A stretch of 9,053 nucleotides of DNA from Paracoccaceae bacterium (GCA_016937725.1 JAFGVZ010000132.1:1-9053); one strand, 5' to 3'. Positions 1 through 6,792 are shown, numbered from the stretch's first letter. Notes: generated by a model not told the origin, from the sequence alone. Numbers and translations: made by a program.

Positions 1-1122
1 ATAGTTCCGCATATCCTGCTCATGGTGCATGCCGTGAATGACGGAGCCCGCCCCAAGGAACAGCATGGCCTTGAAGAAGGCATGCGTTAGCAGGTGGAAC
101 ATGGCCACCGAGTAGACACCGATGCCGGCGGCCACGAACATGTAGCCAAGCTGCGAACAGGTCGAATAGGCGATCACGCGCTTGATGTCGGTCTGCACAA
201 GGCCCACGGTCGCGGCAAAGAATGCGGTCAGCGCGCCGACCAGCACGATGAAAGCGGTCACGTCCGGCGTGTATTCCATCAGCGGCGAGAAGCGCGCGAC
301 AAGGAAAACCCCCGCCGTCACCATGGTCGCGGCGTGGATGAGGGCCGAGACGGGCGTCGGGCCTTCCATCGCGTCGGGCAGCCATGTGTGCAGCAAGAGC
401 TGCGCCGATTTGCCCATCGCGCCCACGAACAGCAGGAATGCGATCAGGTTCGCGGCGTTCCATTCCGTCCAGAGGAAACTGACATTGGTTTCGGCCAGCA
501 TGGGCGCTGCGGCGAACACGTCGTCATAAGCAATCGAGTCGACCAAGTAGAACGTCACCGTCAACGCAATGATGAGGCCCATATCGCCCACGCGGTTGAC
601 GATGAACGCTTTCATCGCGGCCGCCCCGGCGCTTTGCTTGCGGAAATAGAAGCCGATCAGCAGGTAGGACGCCAGACCAACCCCTTCCCAGCCGAAGAAT
701 AGTTGAACAAGGTTATCGGCTGTCACCAGCATAAGCATGGCAAAGGTAAACAGCGACAGGTAGGCGAAGAAGCGCGGGCGGTAGCTTTCGTCATCGCTGA
801 AATGGCTGTCATGCGCCATGTAGCCGAAGCTATAGAGGTGCACCAAGGCCGAGACCGTGGTGATGACGATCAGCATGACCGCTGTCAGTCGGTCCAGCCG
901 GATCGCCCAATCGCCCACCAACGTGCCGCTGTCGATCCAGCGCATGAGCGTGATCTGCTCAACCCCTCCATCATGCGTCAGGAAGATGACCCAAGACAGG
1001 ACCGCAGACAGGAGCAGCAGCCCCGTGGCGATGACCTGCGCGGCTTTCTCGCCCGTCACACGCCAGAACAGCCCGGCGAGGATCGCGCCCAGAAGCGGCG
1101 CCAGTAGAACAATCGTCGCCAT
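1..1122 (-). CDS. nuoL: NADH-quinone oxidoreductase subunit L (NuoL), N-terminal 374 residues
   Basis: This is the distal antiporter-like, proton-pumping subunit of the complex I membrane arm. The gene starts at an ATG at 1122-1120 and runs off the left edge in frame, so 374 codons are visible of a protein that is usually 600-700 residues or more. The Mrp-antiporter family core is plain. Glu146 sits in FFGWEGVGLASYL, the lysine-bearing segment GKSAQLLLHTWLPDAMEG has Lys238, and it is followed by the PTPVSALIHAATMV motif with His263. His347 and Lys351 lie in HAFFKAML. By position these correspond to E. coli NuoL Glu144, Lys229, His254, His338 and Lys342, the charged residues of the proton channel. 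The missing part should hold the remaining helices and the long lateral amphipathic helix. Four bases separate it from the nuoK stop, and a GAAAGG ribosome-binding site overlaps the end of nuoK. NuoL is preferred over the related NuoM and NuoN because of its place after nuoK and the DAMEGPTPVSALIHAATMVTAGV sequence. Confidence 0.97.
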   Translation of the reverse strand, partial: MATIVLLAPLLGAILAGLFWRVTGEKAAQVIATGLLLLSAVLSWVIFLTHDGGVEQITLMRWIDSGTLVGDWAIRLDRLTAVMLIVITTVSALVHLYSFGYMAHDSHFSDDESYRPRFFAYLSLFTFAMLMLVTADNLVQLFFGWEGVGLASYLLIGFYFRKQSAGAAAMKAFIVNRVGDMGLIIALTVTFYLVDSIAYDDVFAAAPMLAETNVSFLWTEWNAANLIAFLLFVGAMGKSAQLLLHTWLPDAMEGPTPVSALIHAATMVTAGVFLVARFSPLMEYTPDVTAFIVLVGALTAFFAATVGLVQTDIKRVIAYSTCSQLGYMFVAAGIGVYSVAMFHLLTHAFFKAMLFLGAGSVIHGMHHEQDMRNY

Positions 1123-1126
1123 CGGA

Positions 1127-1432
1127 TCAGCCTTTCATCACGTTGACGTCTTCGACGTCGATCGTGCCACGGTTGCGGAAGAAGCACACAAGGATCGCAA
1201 GGCCAATGGCCGCTTCGGCGGCGGCCACGGTCAGCACGAACATGGTGAAGACCTGCCCGACCAGATCGTTCAGGAAGCTGGAGAAGGCGACAAGGTTGAT
1301 GTTGACAGCCAGAAGCATCAATTCAATCGACATCAGGATGACGATGATGTTCTTGCGGTTCAGAAATATCCCGAAAATGCCGATGACGAACAAAGCCGCC
1401 GCCACCGTCAGGTAATGTTCAAGTCCTACCAT
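1127..1432 (-). CDS. nuoK: NADH-quinone oxidoreductase subunit K (NuoK)
   Basis: NuoK is a small membrane-arm subunit homologous to mitochondrial ND4L. The 101-residue product has three predicted transmembrane helices, at about residues 4-23, 29-50 and 61-84. Both buried glutamates essential in E. coli are present: Glu37 in MSIELMLLAVN (E. coli Glu36) and Glu73 in VAAAEAAIGLAI (E. coli Glu72). An open frame extends upstream to 1480. The ATG at 1432 is chosen because a strong GAGGGA site lies five bases before it and because family members start directly at MxGLEHYL. The gene is preceded by a 61-base spacer after nuoJ, the longest in the window, and is followed four bases later by nuoL. Length is normal for the family (100-102 aa). 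Confidence 0.98.
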   Translation of the reverse strand: MVGLEHYLTVAAALFVIGIFGIFLNRKNIIVILMSIELMLLAVNINLVAFSSFLNDLVGQVFTMFVLTVAAAEAAIGLAILVCFFRNRGTIDVEDVNVMKG

Positions 1433-1437
1433 TATCG

Positions 1438-1443
1438 TCCCTC
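1438..1443 (-). promoter_or_regulatory. Ribosome-binding site of nuoK
   Basis: GAGGGA on the minus strand ends five bases before the ATG at 1432. It decides the nuoK start, since a frame opening at 1480 would add 16 residues with no homology to the family. Confidence 0.75.
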
Positions 1444-1460
1444 GTGTTAGTCTTGGTGCG

Positions 1461-1490
1461 GGCCTTTGCGGCTCTCGCAATGCGGTGGCC
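1461..1490 (-). other. Short stem-loop in the nuoJ-nuoK spacer
   Basis: The 61-base spacer holds a perfect 5-bp inverted repeat (TTGCG at 1466-1470 and CGCAA at 1476-1480) around a 5-base loop. It is flanked by a second pair of complementary GGCC blocks at 1461-1464 and 1487-1490, separated from the inner stem by an uneven internal loop. No T-run follows on the minus strand, so it is not an intrinsic terminator. It may be a local mRNA structure between the two cistrons or simply chance in GC-rich DNA. Confidence 0.3.
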
Positions 1491-1493
1491 GGG

Positions 1494-2111
1494 CTAGCTC
1501 AGCCCCTGCCCCGGTTTGACATCTTTCAATTCCATCGCCTTGGCCGGGTCGCGGTGCATCTGTGCAATCACGTTCTGGCGCTTCACGTCTTTGCGGTGGC
1601 GCAGCGTCAGCACAATGGCACCGACCATGGCCACCAGCAGGATCAGGCCAGAGATCTGGAACAGCAGGAAATACTGGTCATAGATAATCATCCCCAGCGC
1701 CTTGGTGTTGTGGACCTCTGTGATGTCTGGCGTCGGAGCTTGGCGCAGACCTTCGGCCATGTCGGATGACGACCACGCGCTATAGAGCATCCCCATCTGC
1801 AACAGCAGCACGACCCCGATGATGGCCGCGATGGGGAAGTAGCGCGCCATTTCACCCCGCAGCGAGGCGAAGTCGATATCGAGCATCATGACTACGAACA
1901 GGAACAACACCGCCACCGCGCCGACATAGACGATGATCAAAAGCATCGCCATGAATTCGGCCCCAAGCAGCACGAACAGGCCCGCCGCCGACAGAAAGCA
2001 CAGGATCAGCCACAGCACCGAATGCACCATGTTGCGCGAGATCGTGACCAGAAAGCCCGCGCCCAACAGCGTGACCGCGAATGCGTAGAATGTGATATCG
2101 GCTATGCCCAT
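1494..2111 (-). CDS. nuoJ: NADH-quinone oxidoreductase subunit J (NuoJ)
   Basis: NuoJ is the ND6 homologue of the complex I membrane arm, next to NuoK and NuoH. The 205-residue protein has five predicted transmembrane segments, at about residues 4-24, 30-50, 54-77, 92-112 and 148-170. The third carries the diagnostic sequence AMLLIIVYVGAVAVLFLFVVMML with Tyr62. This helix has a pi-bulge in solved structures and takes part in coupling. Glu52 and Asp78 flank it, as in other NuoJ proteins. The last 35 residues are a polar cytoplasmic tail (RHRKDVKRQN onwards) of a kind common in alphaproteobacteria. The ATG at 2111 is supported by an AAGGA site nine bases upstream and by the conserved N-terminus with AFAVTLLGAGFLVTISRNMVHSVL. 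It follows nuoI after 32 bases. Confidence 0.97.
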   Translation of the reverse strand: MGIADITFYAFAVTLLGAGFLVTISRNMVHSVLWLILCFLSAAGLFVLLGAEFMAMLLIIVYVGAVAVLFLFVVMMLDIDFASLRGEMARYFPIAAIIGVVLLLQMGMLYSAWSSSDMAEGLRQAPTPDITEVHNTKALGMIIYDQYFLLFQISGLILLVAMVGAIVLTLRHRKDVKRQNVIAQMHRDPAKAMELKDVKPGQGLS

Positions 2112-2143
2112 GTCTCGGGGTCCTTCGTATCGGTGTCGCGGCT

Positions 2144-2635
2144 TTAGCGGTAAGGGGCGTCAACTTCCAGATTGCGCGCAATCTCGGCTTCCCAACGGTC
2201 GCCGTTTTCCAGCAATTTGGCCTTGTCGTAGAAAAGTTCCTCACGGGTTTCCGTGGCGAATTCGAAATTCGGGCCTTCGACAATGGCATCGACCGGGCAG
2301 GCCTCTTGGCAGAAGCCGCAATAAATGCATTTGGTCATGTCGATGTCGTAGCGCGTGGTGCGGCGTGACCCGTCCTCGCGCGGTTCGGCGTCAATCGTGA
2401 TGGCCTGCGCGGGGCAAACCGCTTCGCACAGCTTGCAGGCGATGCAACGCTCTTCCCCGTTCGGGTAGCGGCGTAAAGCGTGCTCGCCGCGAAAACGAGG
2501 CGACAGCGGCCCTTTTTCATGCGGATAGTTGATGGTGGGCTTCGGCGCCACGAAGTAGCGCATCCCTAAGCCAAAGCCTTTGATGAAGTCGGTCATCAGC
2601 GCGTATTTGACCGCGCGTCCCCAATCGAACCCCAT
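2144..2635 (-). CDS. nuoI: NADH-quinone oxidoreductase subunit I (NuoI), 2x[4Fe-4S]
   Basis: NuoI is the TYKY homologue that carries clusters N6a and N6b and passes electrons from NuoG towards N2 and the quinone pocket. The 163-residue product has two ferredoxin motifs: CIACKLCEAVCP (Cys64, 67, 70, 74) and CIYCGFCQEACP (Cys103, 106, 109, 113). In such pairs the last cysteine of each motif completes the other cluster. The highly conserved segment INYPHEKGPLSPRFRGEH (residues 35-52) precedes the clusters, and the protein ends in LEVDAPYR as mitochondrial and alphaproteobacterial homologues do. A GTG at 2641, overlapping the stop of the upstream gene, could give a form two residues longer. The ATG at 2635 is preferred because GGAG lies seven bases before it but directly abuts the GTG. 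The upstream coiled-coil gene stops two bases before the ATG, so translation is probably coupled. Confidence 0.98.
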   Translation of the reverse strand: MGFDWGRAVKYALMTDFIKGFGLGMRYFVAPKPTINYPHEKGPLSPRFRGEHALRRYPNGEERCIACKLCEAVCPAQAITIDAEPREDGSRRTTRYDIDMTKCIYCGFCQEACPVDAIVEGPNFEFATETREELFYDKAKLLENGDRWEAEIARNLEVDAPYR

Positions 2636-2637
2636 GG

Positions 2638-2853
2638 TCACTCTCCGATCTTCGTTTCGAGTTGCTCGACCCGCTTGTCGATCTGGCCAATCACATTGCT
2701 CAGGCCAAAGATCATCATCTTGTGGCCGTGCAGCTCGGTATCCAGTTCGTCAAACCGGGCGTCCATATCGTCGAACCGGGCCGGCACCTTGCCCAGATCT
2801 TCCCGGATCAGGCGCAGTTGTTCCAGCACGAGGTTGTCTGTGCTTTCCGCCAT
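2638..2853 (-). CDS. Small coiled-coil protein of unknown function between nuoH and nuoI
   Basis: I do not recognise a named function for this 71-residue protein. It is soluble, charged and almost entirely coiled coil. Hydrophobic residues fall on a continuous heptad register from Val9 to Ile69 (positions 13, 20, 27, 34, 41, 48, 55, 62, 69 and 16, 23, 30, 37, 51, 58, 65, plus Val9). The register is broken in pattern only by His44 at a core position and Pro24 near the start. There is no signal peptide, membrane helix or cysteine. The chosen ATG at 2853 lies two bases after the nuoH stop, with a G-rich stretch upstream. Longer starts to 2934 would run through the nuoH C-terminus. It resembles, from memory, a family of small orphan coiled-coil proteins found around proteobacterial genomes. 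Its location suggests co-expression with complex I, and homo-oligomerisation is likely. Any link to complex I is inference. Confidence 0.8.
   Translation of the reverse strand: MAESTDNLVLEQLRLIREDLGKVPARFDDMDARFDELDTELHGHKMMIFGLSNVIGQIDKRVEQLETKIGE
2641..2646 (-). promoter_or_regulatory. Ribosome-binding site of nuoI
   Basis: GGAGAG on the minus strand lies inside the last codons of the upstream coiled-coil gene. Counting from its GGAG core, the ATG at 2635 is seven bases away, a good spacing. The GTG at 2641 would have almost none. The site therefore selects the ATG. Confidence 0.7.
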
Positions 2854-2855
2854 TC

Positions 2856-3893
2856 TCAGCCCCCAATCGCCCAGCGCGCCCAGAAGCCGCCGGCCACTTC
2901 GAATTTCGCAAGGAAGGAAATCAGCACGACCCAAGCCAGCGACACCGGCAGGAACACTTTCCAGCCAATGCGCATTAGCTGGTCATAGCGGTAGCGCGGC
3001 ACGATGGCCTTCACCATGGCGAACATGAAGAAGAAGAACGCCATCTTGATGAACATCCAGTGGAAGCCGTCCGCCAGCCCCGGAATGGGCGACAGCCAGC
3101 CGCCGAAGAACAGCAGGCTCATCAGCGCGCACATCAGGAAGATCGCGATATATTCGCCCGCCATGAACAGCAGATACGGGGTGGACCCGTATTCGACCAT
3201 GAACCCTGCAACCAATTCCGATTCCGCTTCGGGCAGGTCAAACGGCGGGCGGTTGGTTTCGGCCAAGGCGCTGACGAAGAACAGCACCACCATCGGCAGA
3301 TGCGGCAGCCAATACCACCCCAGCAGGCCATAGCCGGTGTCTTGCGCGCCGACGATGGCGCCAAAGCTCATGGACCCGGTCGAGATGATGACGCCGATCA
3401 CGATCAGGCCGAGCGAGACTTCGTAAGAGATCATCTGCGCGGCGGACCGCAAGGAGCCAAGGAAGGCGTATTTCGAGTTCGACGCCCAGCCGCCCATGAT
3501 GACGCCGTAAACTTCGAGCGACGCAATCGCCATCACGAACAGAATGGCCACATTGATATCGGCCAGAACCCAGCCATCGTTGAACGGGATCACCGCCCAG
3601 GCCAGCACCGCCAGAACGAAGCTGGCCAAAGGGGCAAGGAAATAGACCGGCCGGTCCACACCTGCCGGGATGACCACTTCCTTGACCACGAATTTGATCG
3701 CATCGGCAAAGGTTTGCAGCAAGCCCCATGGTCCGACCACGTTCGGGCCGCGCCGCATCTGGACCGCTGCCCAGACCTTGCGGTCGGCATAGACCAGAAA
3801 GATCAGGCTGATCATGACGAAACCCACCACCAGCAGGGATTGCGCGGCAATCAGCACGGTTATGCCCAGCCCGGTTTCCAGAAAATCAGCCAT
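2856..3893 (-). CDS. nuoH: NADH-quinone oxidoreductase subunit H (NuoH)
   Basis: NuoH is the ND1 homologue that anchors the peripheral arm to the membrane and forms much of the quinone-access chamber. The 345-residue length is usual, with about eight transmembrane helices. Landmarks are the first cytoplasmic loop ADRKVWAAVQMRRGPNVVGP (residues 36-55), Glu157 in the SYEVSLGL helix, and the acidic loop ETNRPPFDLPEAESELVAGF (211-230). In that loop Glu221, Glu223 and Glu225 match E. coli Glu216, Glu218 and Glu220, which act in quinone binding and coupling. The loop begins AD-R-K, with Asp37 where many bacteria have Glu, a form I associate with alphaproteobacteria. The ATG at 3893 has a GAGGGA site shortly upstream. 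The gene follows the 138-aa exported-protein gene by 15 bases. Confidence 0.98.
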   Translation of the reverse strand: MADFLETGLGITVLIAAQSLLVVGFVMISLIFLVYADRKVWAAVQMRRGPNVVGPWGLLQTFADAIKFVVKEVVIPAGVDRPVYFLAPLASFVLAVLAWAVIPFNDGWVLADINVAILFVMAIASLEVYGVIMGGWASNSKYAFLGSLRSAAQMISYEVSLGLIVIGVIISTGSMSFGAIVGAQDTGYGLLGWYWLPHLPMVVLFFVSALAETNRPPFDLPEAESELVAGFMVEYGSTPYLLFMAGEYIAIFLMCALMSLLFFGGWLSPIPGLADGFHWMFIKMAFFFFMFAMVKAIVPRYRYDQLMRIGWKVFLPVSLAWVVLISFLAKFEVAGGFWARWAIGG

Positions 3894-3908
3894 GCGTCCC
3901 TCTATTCC

Positions 3909-4325
3909 TCAGACCGTTGGAATGTTCTGCGCTTTGCAGTCATCCACGACCACTTCCGCGTCTATTGTTCGTGTGCCGCGCGGCAGATCGGGCGAGATGG
4001 TGTAAACCCCATCCGCTTCCCAGATGCCACCTCTTTGCGTGGAATTTGTGCGCACGTGGCGCGCGAAACTGTAGCCTCGGATCAGCGCATATTGTGCCGC
4101 TGCGCAGCGGGTATATGCAATCGCGGCTGGTTGGCCACCATCGCCTGCAACCTGCACCAGAAAGCTGACCAGATCACCCTCTAGCAGGCGCGTGTCCATG
4201 CCCAGATATTGCGTGCGCGCAGGCGGTTCCGTCGAAGCGCGCGGGGCCGCCCCTGCCACACAGCCCATCAACCCGCCACACGCGGCGAGGATTAGGGCAT
4301 TGGCTGGCAAGGTGCGGGCGATCAT
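3909..4325 (-). CDS. Exported protein of unknown function, probable lipoprotein, between nuoG and nuoH
   Basis: I do not recognise this 138-residue protein. The N-terminus is an export signal: Arg4, then a hydrophobic stretch to about residue 21. Two possible lipoboxes are present, LAAC ending at Cys16 and LMGC ending at Cys22, so it is probably a lipoprotein, though which cysteine is acylated is unclear. A flexible Ala/Pro/Ser stretch (24-38) follows, then a small mature domain of about 95 residues with a beta-rich look (YLGMDTRLLEGDLVSFLVQV, later GVYTISPDLPRGTRTIDAEVVV). Its two cysteines, Cys74 and Cys130, could form a disulfide in the periplasm. The ATG at 4325 comes three bases after the nuoG TAA and in the same frame, with a GGAG site seven bases upstream overlapping the nuoG end. 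Co-expression with complex I is clear, but a role in its assembly or stability is only inferred. Confidence 0.85.
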   Translation of the reverse strand: MIARTLPANALILAACGGLMGCVAGAAPRASTEPPARTQYLGMDTRLLEGDLVSFLVQVAGDGGQPAAIAYTRCAAAQYALIRGYSFARHVRTNSTQRGGIWEADGVYTISPDLPRGTRTIDAEVVVDDCKAQNIPTV

Positions 4326-4328
4326 CTG

Positions 4329-6347
4329 TTACTCCGCCGCCAGCGCGGTTTGCGCGCGCGCCTTGGCCATGGCCGACAGTTCCGCCATCAAGCTGGACGC
4401 CCGCGCGATCGGGTTGGTCAGGTAATGATCGGCAATCGCGGGTTTGAACGCGGTTTGCGCCAGTTTGCCTTGCAGCAATGCCTGCCAATCGTTTTCCGGC
4501 ACCGCATCAATGTCGGCCAGATGGGGCACCGCCGCTGTCAATTGGTTGCGCAGCGCGCCCAAGCTGTCGAAGGGCAGCGCGGCCCCAAGTTCAGCCGAAA
4601 GCGCCCGCAGAATGGCCCAGTTTTCCTTGGCCTCGCCCGGTGCGAAACCGGCGCGCAGCGCCAGTTGCGGGCGGCCTTCGGTATTCACGAACAGGCCGTT
4701 TTCCTCGGTATAGGCCGCGCCCGGCAGGATGATATCGGCTCGGTGCGCGCCCCGGTCGCCATGGCTGCCTTGGTAGATGACAAAGGCCCCCGGTGCGATG
4801 TCGATCTCATCCGCGCCAAGGTTATAGATCACCTCTGCACCTTCGGTTGCGGCAGGCAAGCCGCCCTCGGTGGTGCAGCCAATATCCATCGCGCCAACGC
4901 GGGCGGCGGCACTGTGCAGAACCAACAGCTTCGCACCCGATTTTTCCGCAATTGCTTGCGCCGTGGCCAGAACGGCCTCGCCATCGGCGTCACGCAAAGC
5001 ACCTTGGCCGACGATCACAATACATTCCTTGTCTGCCAGATCGGCCATATTAAGGCTCAGCACATGCGCCAGCGCTGCGCGGTCGGTGCCCATATGCTCA
5101 TAGTCATAGGTCAGATCGGCGGCTTCACCCACCAGCACCACATCAGCACCATGCAGCCACGCCTTGCGGATGCGTGAATTCAAGACCGGCGCCTCATGCC
5201 GTGGGTTGGTGCCAATCAGCAGGATTTTCTGCGCGTGATCCACGTCTTCGATCATCGCGGTGCCAACATAGGCAGAGCGGTTGCCCGCCGGCAGTTTCGC
5301 GCCATCGACTCGGCATTCCGTGGTGCCGCCTAAACCTTCGACCAGTTGTTTCAGCGCATAGGCAGCCTCGACCGACACAAGATCGCCCACCAGCCCGGTG
5401 ACTTTCTTGCCCTTCATGGCGCTTGCCGCAGCGGCCAGTGCTTCGGGCCATGTGGCCGGGCGCAGTTTGCCGTTCTCGCGGATATAGGGCCGGTCAAGGC
5501 GCTGGCGTTTCAGCCCGTCCCAGACATAGCGCGAACGGTCGGCCAGCCATTCTTCGTTGATGCCGTCATGGTTGCGCGGCAGGATACGCATGACTTCGCG
5601 GCCCTTTGTGTCCACACGGATGTTGGACCCCAAAGCATCCATCACGTCGATGGTTTCGGTCTTTGTCAGCTCCCATGGGCGCGCGGTAAAGGCGTAGGGC
5701 TTCGAGACCAGCGCGCCCACCGGGCACAGGTCCACGATGTTGCCCACCATCTCGGATTCGATCAACGCGCCCAGATAGGTCGTGATCTCGGCATCCTCGC
5801 CGCGCCCGGTCTGGCCCATGACCTGCACACCTGCCACTTCGGTCGTGAAGCGCACGCAACGCGTGCAGGAAATGCAGCGGGTCATGTGGGTTTCGACAAG
5901 CGGGCCAAGTTGCAAATCTTCGGTCGCGCGCTTGGGTTCGCGGAAGCGCGAAAAATCGACGCCGTAAGCCATGGCCTGATCTTGCAAATCACACTCGCCG
6001 CCCTGATCGCAAATCGGGCAATCCAGCGGGTGGTTGATGAGCAAAAACTCCATCACGCCCTCGCGGGCCTTCTTGACCAAGGGCGTGTTGGTCTTCACCT
6101 GCGGCGGGCTGCCATCTGGGAAGGGGCGCATGTCCTTCACCTGCATCGCGCAGCTTGCAGCGGGCTTGGGCGGTCCGGGCTGCACTTCGACCAAGCACAT
6201 ACGGCAATTGCCCGCAATCGACAAACGCTCGTGGTAGCAGAAACGCGGAATTTCGATGCCCACCATCTCGCAGGCCTGGATCAGCGTCATGCTGCCGGGA
6301 ACCTCTACTTCCTGCCCGTCGATGATGATCTTGCGAAGGTCAGACAT
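4329..6347 (-). CDS. nuoG: NADH-quinone oxidoreductase subunit G (NuoG)
   Basis: NuoG is the large iron-sulfur subunit of the NADH-oxidising arm, equivalent to mitochondrial 75-kDa NDUFS1. The N-terminal ferredoxin-like domain has Cys37, 48, 51 and 66 for the [2Fe-2S] cluster N1b. The His/Cys motif H106-x3-C110-x2-C113-x5-C119 binds N5. Cys158, 161 and 164 with Cys208 (DLCPVGAL) bind N4. From about residue 215 to the end is the molybdopterin-oxidoreductase-like domain, which binds no molybdenum in complex I. The CxxCxxxC...C motif of the additional N7 cluster, found in E. coli and Thermus, is absent. The 672-residue length fits the short alphaproteobacterial and mitochondrial type rather than the 900-residue enterobacterial one. 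The ATG at 6347 begins the usual MSDLRKIIIDGQEVEVPG and has GGGAGAAG upstream. The gene begins three bases after the stop of the preceding exported-protein gene. Confidence 0.98.
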   Translation of the reverse strand: MSDLRKIIIDGQEVEVPGSMTLIQACEMVGIEIPRFCYHERLSIAGNCRMCLVEVQPGPPKPAASCAMQVKDMRPFPDGSPPQVKTNTPLVKKAREGVMEFLLINHPLDCPICDQGGECDLQDQAMAYGVDFSRFREPKRATEDLQLGPLVETHMTRCISCTRCVRFTTEVAGVQVMGQTGRGEDAEITTYLGALIESEMVGNIVDLCPVGALVSKPYAFTARPWELTKTETIDVMDALGSNIRVDTKGREVMRILPRNHDGINEEWLADRSRYVWDGLKRQRLDRPYIRENGKLRPATWPEALAAAASAMKGKKVTGLVGDLVSVEAAYALKQLVEGLGGTTECRVDGAKLPAGNRSAYVGTAMIEDVDHAQKILLIGTNPRHEAPVLNSRIRKAWLHGADVVLVGEAADLTYDYEHMGTDRAALAHVLSLNMADLADKECIVIVGQGALRDADGEAVLATAQAIAEKSGAKLLVLHSAAARVGAMDIGCTTEGGLPAATEGAEVIYNLGADEIDIAPGAFVIYQGSHGDRGAHRADIILPGAAYTEENGLFVNTEGRPQLALRAGFAPGEAKENWAILRALSAELGAALPFDSLGALRNQLTAAVPHLADIDAVPENDWQALLQGKLAQTAFKPAIADHYLTNPIARASSLMAELSAMAKARAQTALAAE

Positions 6348-6350
6348 AAC

Positions 6351-6788
6351 TCACTTCTCCCGCAACCGGCTGCCAAGGGCGGTGCCTTGGGCGATTTCGT
6401 TGCTTGCATAGGCGCAGACGGCCTGTTCGTTCATCGGGTCCACATCGGCGTCGCGCAGGTAGGTATAGACAAGCTGGCGCATCCGCTCCTGTTCGGCCTT
6501 GTCCTCGACAAAGGCCTCTATCTGCTGGCGGCTGGGGCCAAGGGCGCGCGCCTTGTTGTAAAGGCCAAGGAAATAGGTCACCCGCGCGAGCCGTCCGGGC
6601 GGTTCAATGCTGTCGGGGCAGCTATCGCTGATGTGCTTGATAAGCGCCGCCGTAAACAGGCCGTTATACACGTCTGGCGTGGCGCGCAGCAGGGCGTTGA
6701 CCTCTGACTGCGTCATGGATTGCGCAGCACCCCCGGTTGCAACCGATGCGGCGAGCACTACTCCTGCCAGGACCGATTTGCGTATCAT
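6351..6788 (-). CDS. Exported protein of unknown function (DUF5333-like) between nuoF and nuoG
   Basis: This is a 145-residue protein without a known role. It starts with a typical Sec signal peptide: Arg3-Lys4, a hydrophobic core from Val6 to about Ala17, and a likely cleavage after Ala22 (GGAA|QS). The mature part of about 123 residues looks mostly helical and has two cysteines, Cys57 and Cys125, that could pair in the periplasm. No membrane helix follows the signal. From memory it matches a Rhodobacterales family listed as DUF5333, which I cannot verify here. The ATG at 6788 lies four bases after the nuoF TAA, with a GGAG site seven bases upstream inside the nuoF end. Its stop is one codon away from, and in frame with, the nuoG start. 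Tight packing implies co-translation with nuoF and nuoG. A complex I accessory role is inference. Confidence 0.88.
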   Translation of the reverse strand: MIRKSVLAGVVLAASVATGGAAQSMTQSEVNALLRATPDVYNGLFTAALIKHISDSCPDSIEPPGRLARVTYFLGLYNKARALGPSRQQIEAFVEDKAEQERMRQLVYTYLRDADVDPMNEQAVCAYASNEIAQGTALGSRLREK

Positions 6789-6792
6789 GCGT

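Noticed and set aside
94..1107. Two plus-strand open frames (94-702 and 703-1107) opposite nuoL
   Set aside because: They mirror the nuoL frame and have the His/Arg/Asp/Gln-rich composition of an antisense shadow. nuoL is open through the window edge and fully explains the region.
1461..1490. Stem-loop after nuoJ as a transcription terminator
   Set aside because: There is no T-run after the stem on the minus strand, and nuoK and nuoL follow as members of the same operon.
2854..2934. Upstream-extended start for the coiled-coil gene
   Set aside because: The extra 27 residues would be translated from the end of nuoH in another frame and have no heptad pattern. The ATG at 2853 directly follows the nuoH stop.
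3060..4184. A 374-codon plus-strand open frame opposite nuoH
   Set aside because: It is very rich in His, Arg, Gln and Asp, the mirror of hydrophobic membrane-protein codons on the minus strand. It is not a credible protein.
5346..6707. A 453-codon plus-strand open frame opposite nuoG
   Set aside because: Same reasoning: composition is that of an antisense shadow, with no domain signature, and nuoG on the other strand is unambiguous.
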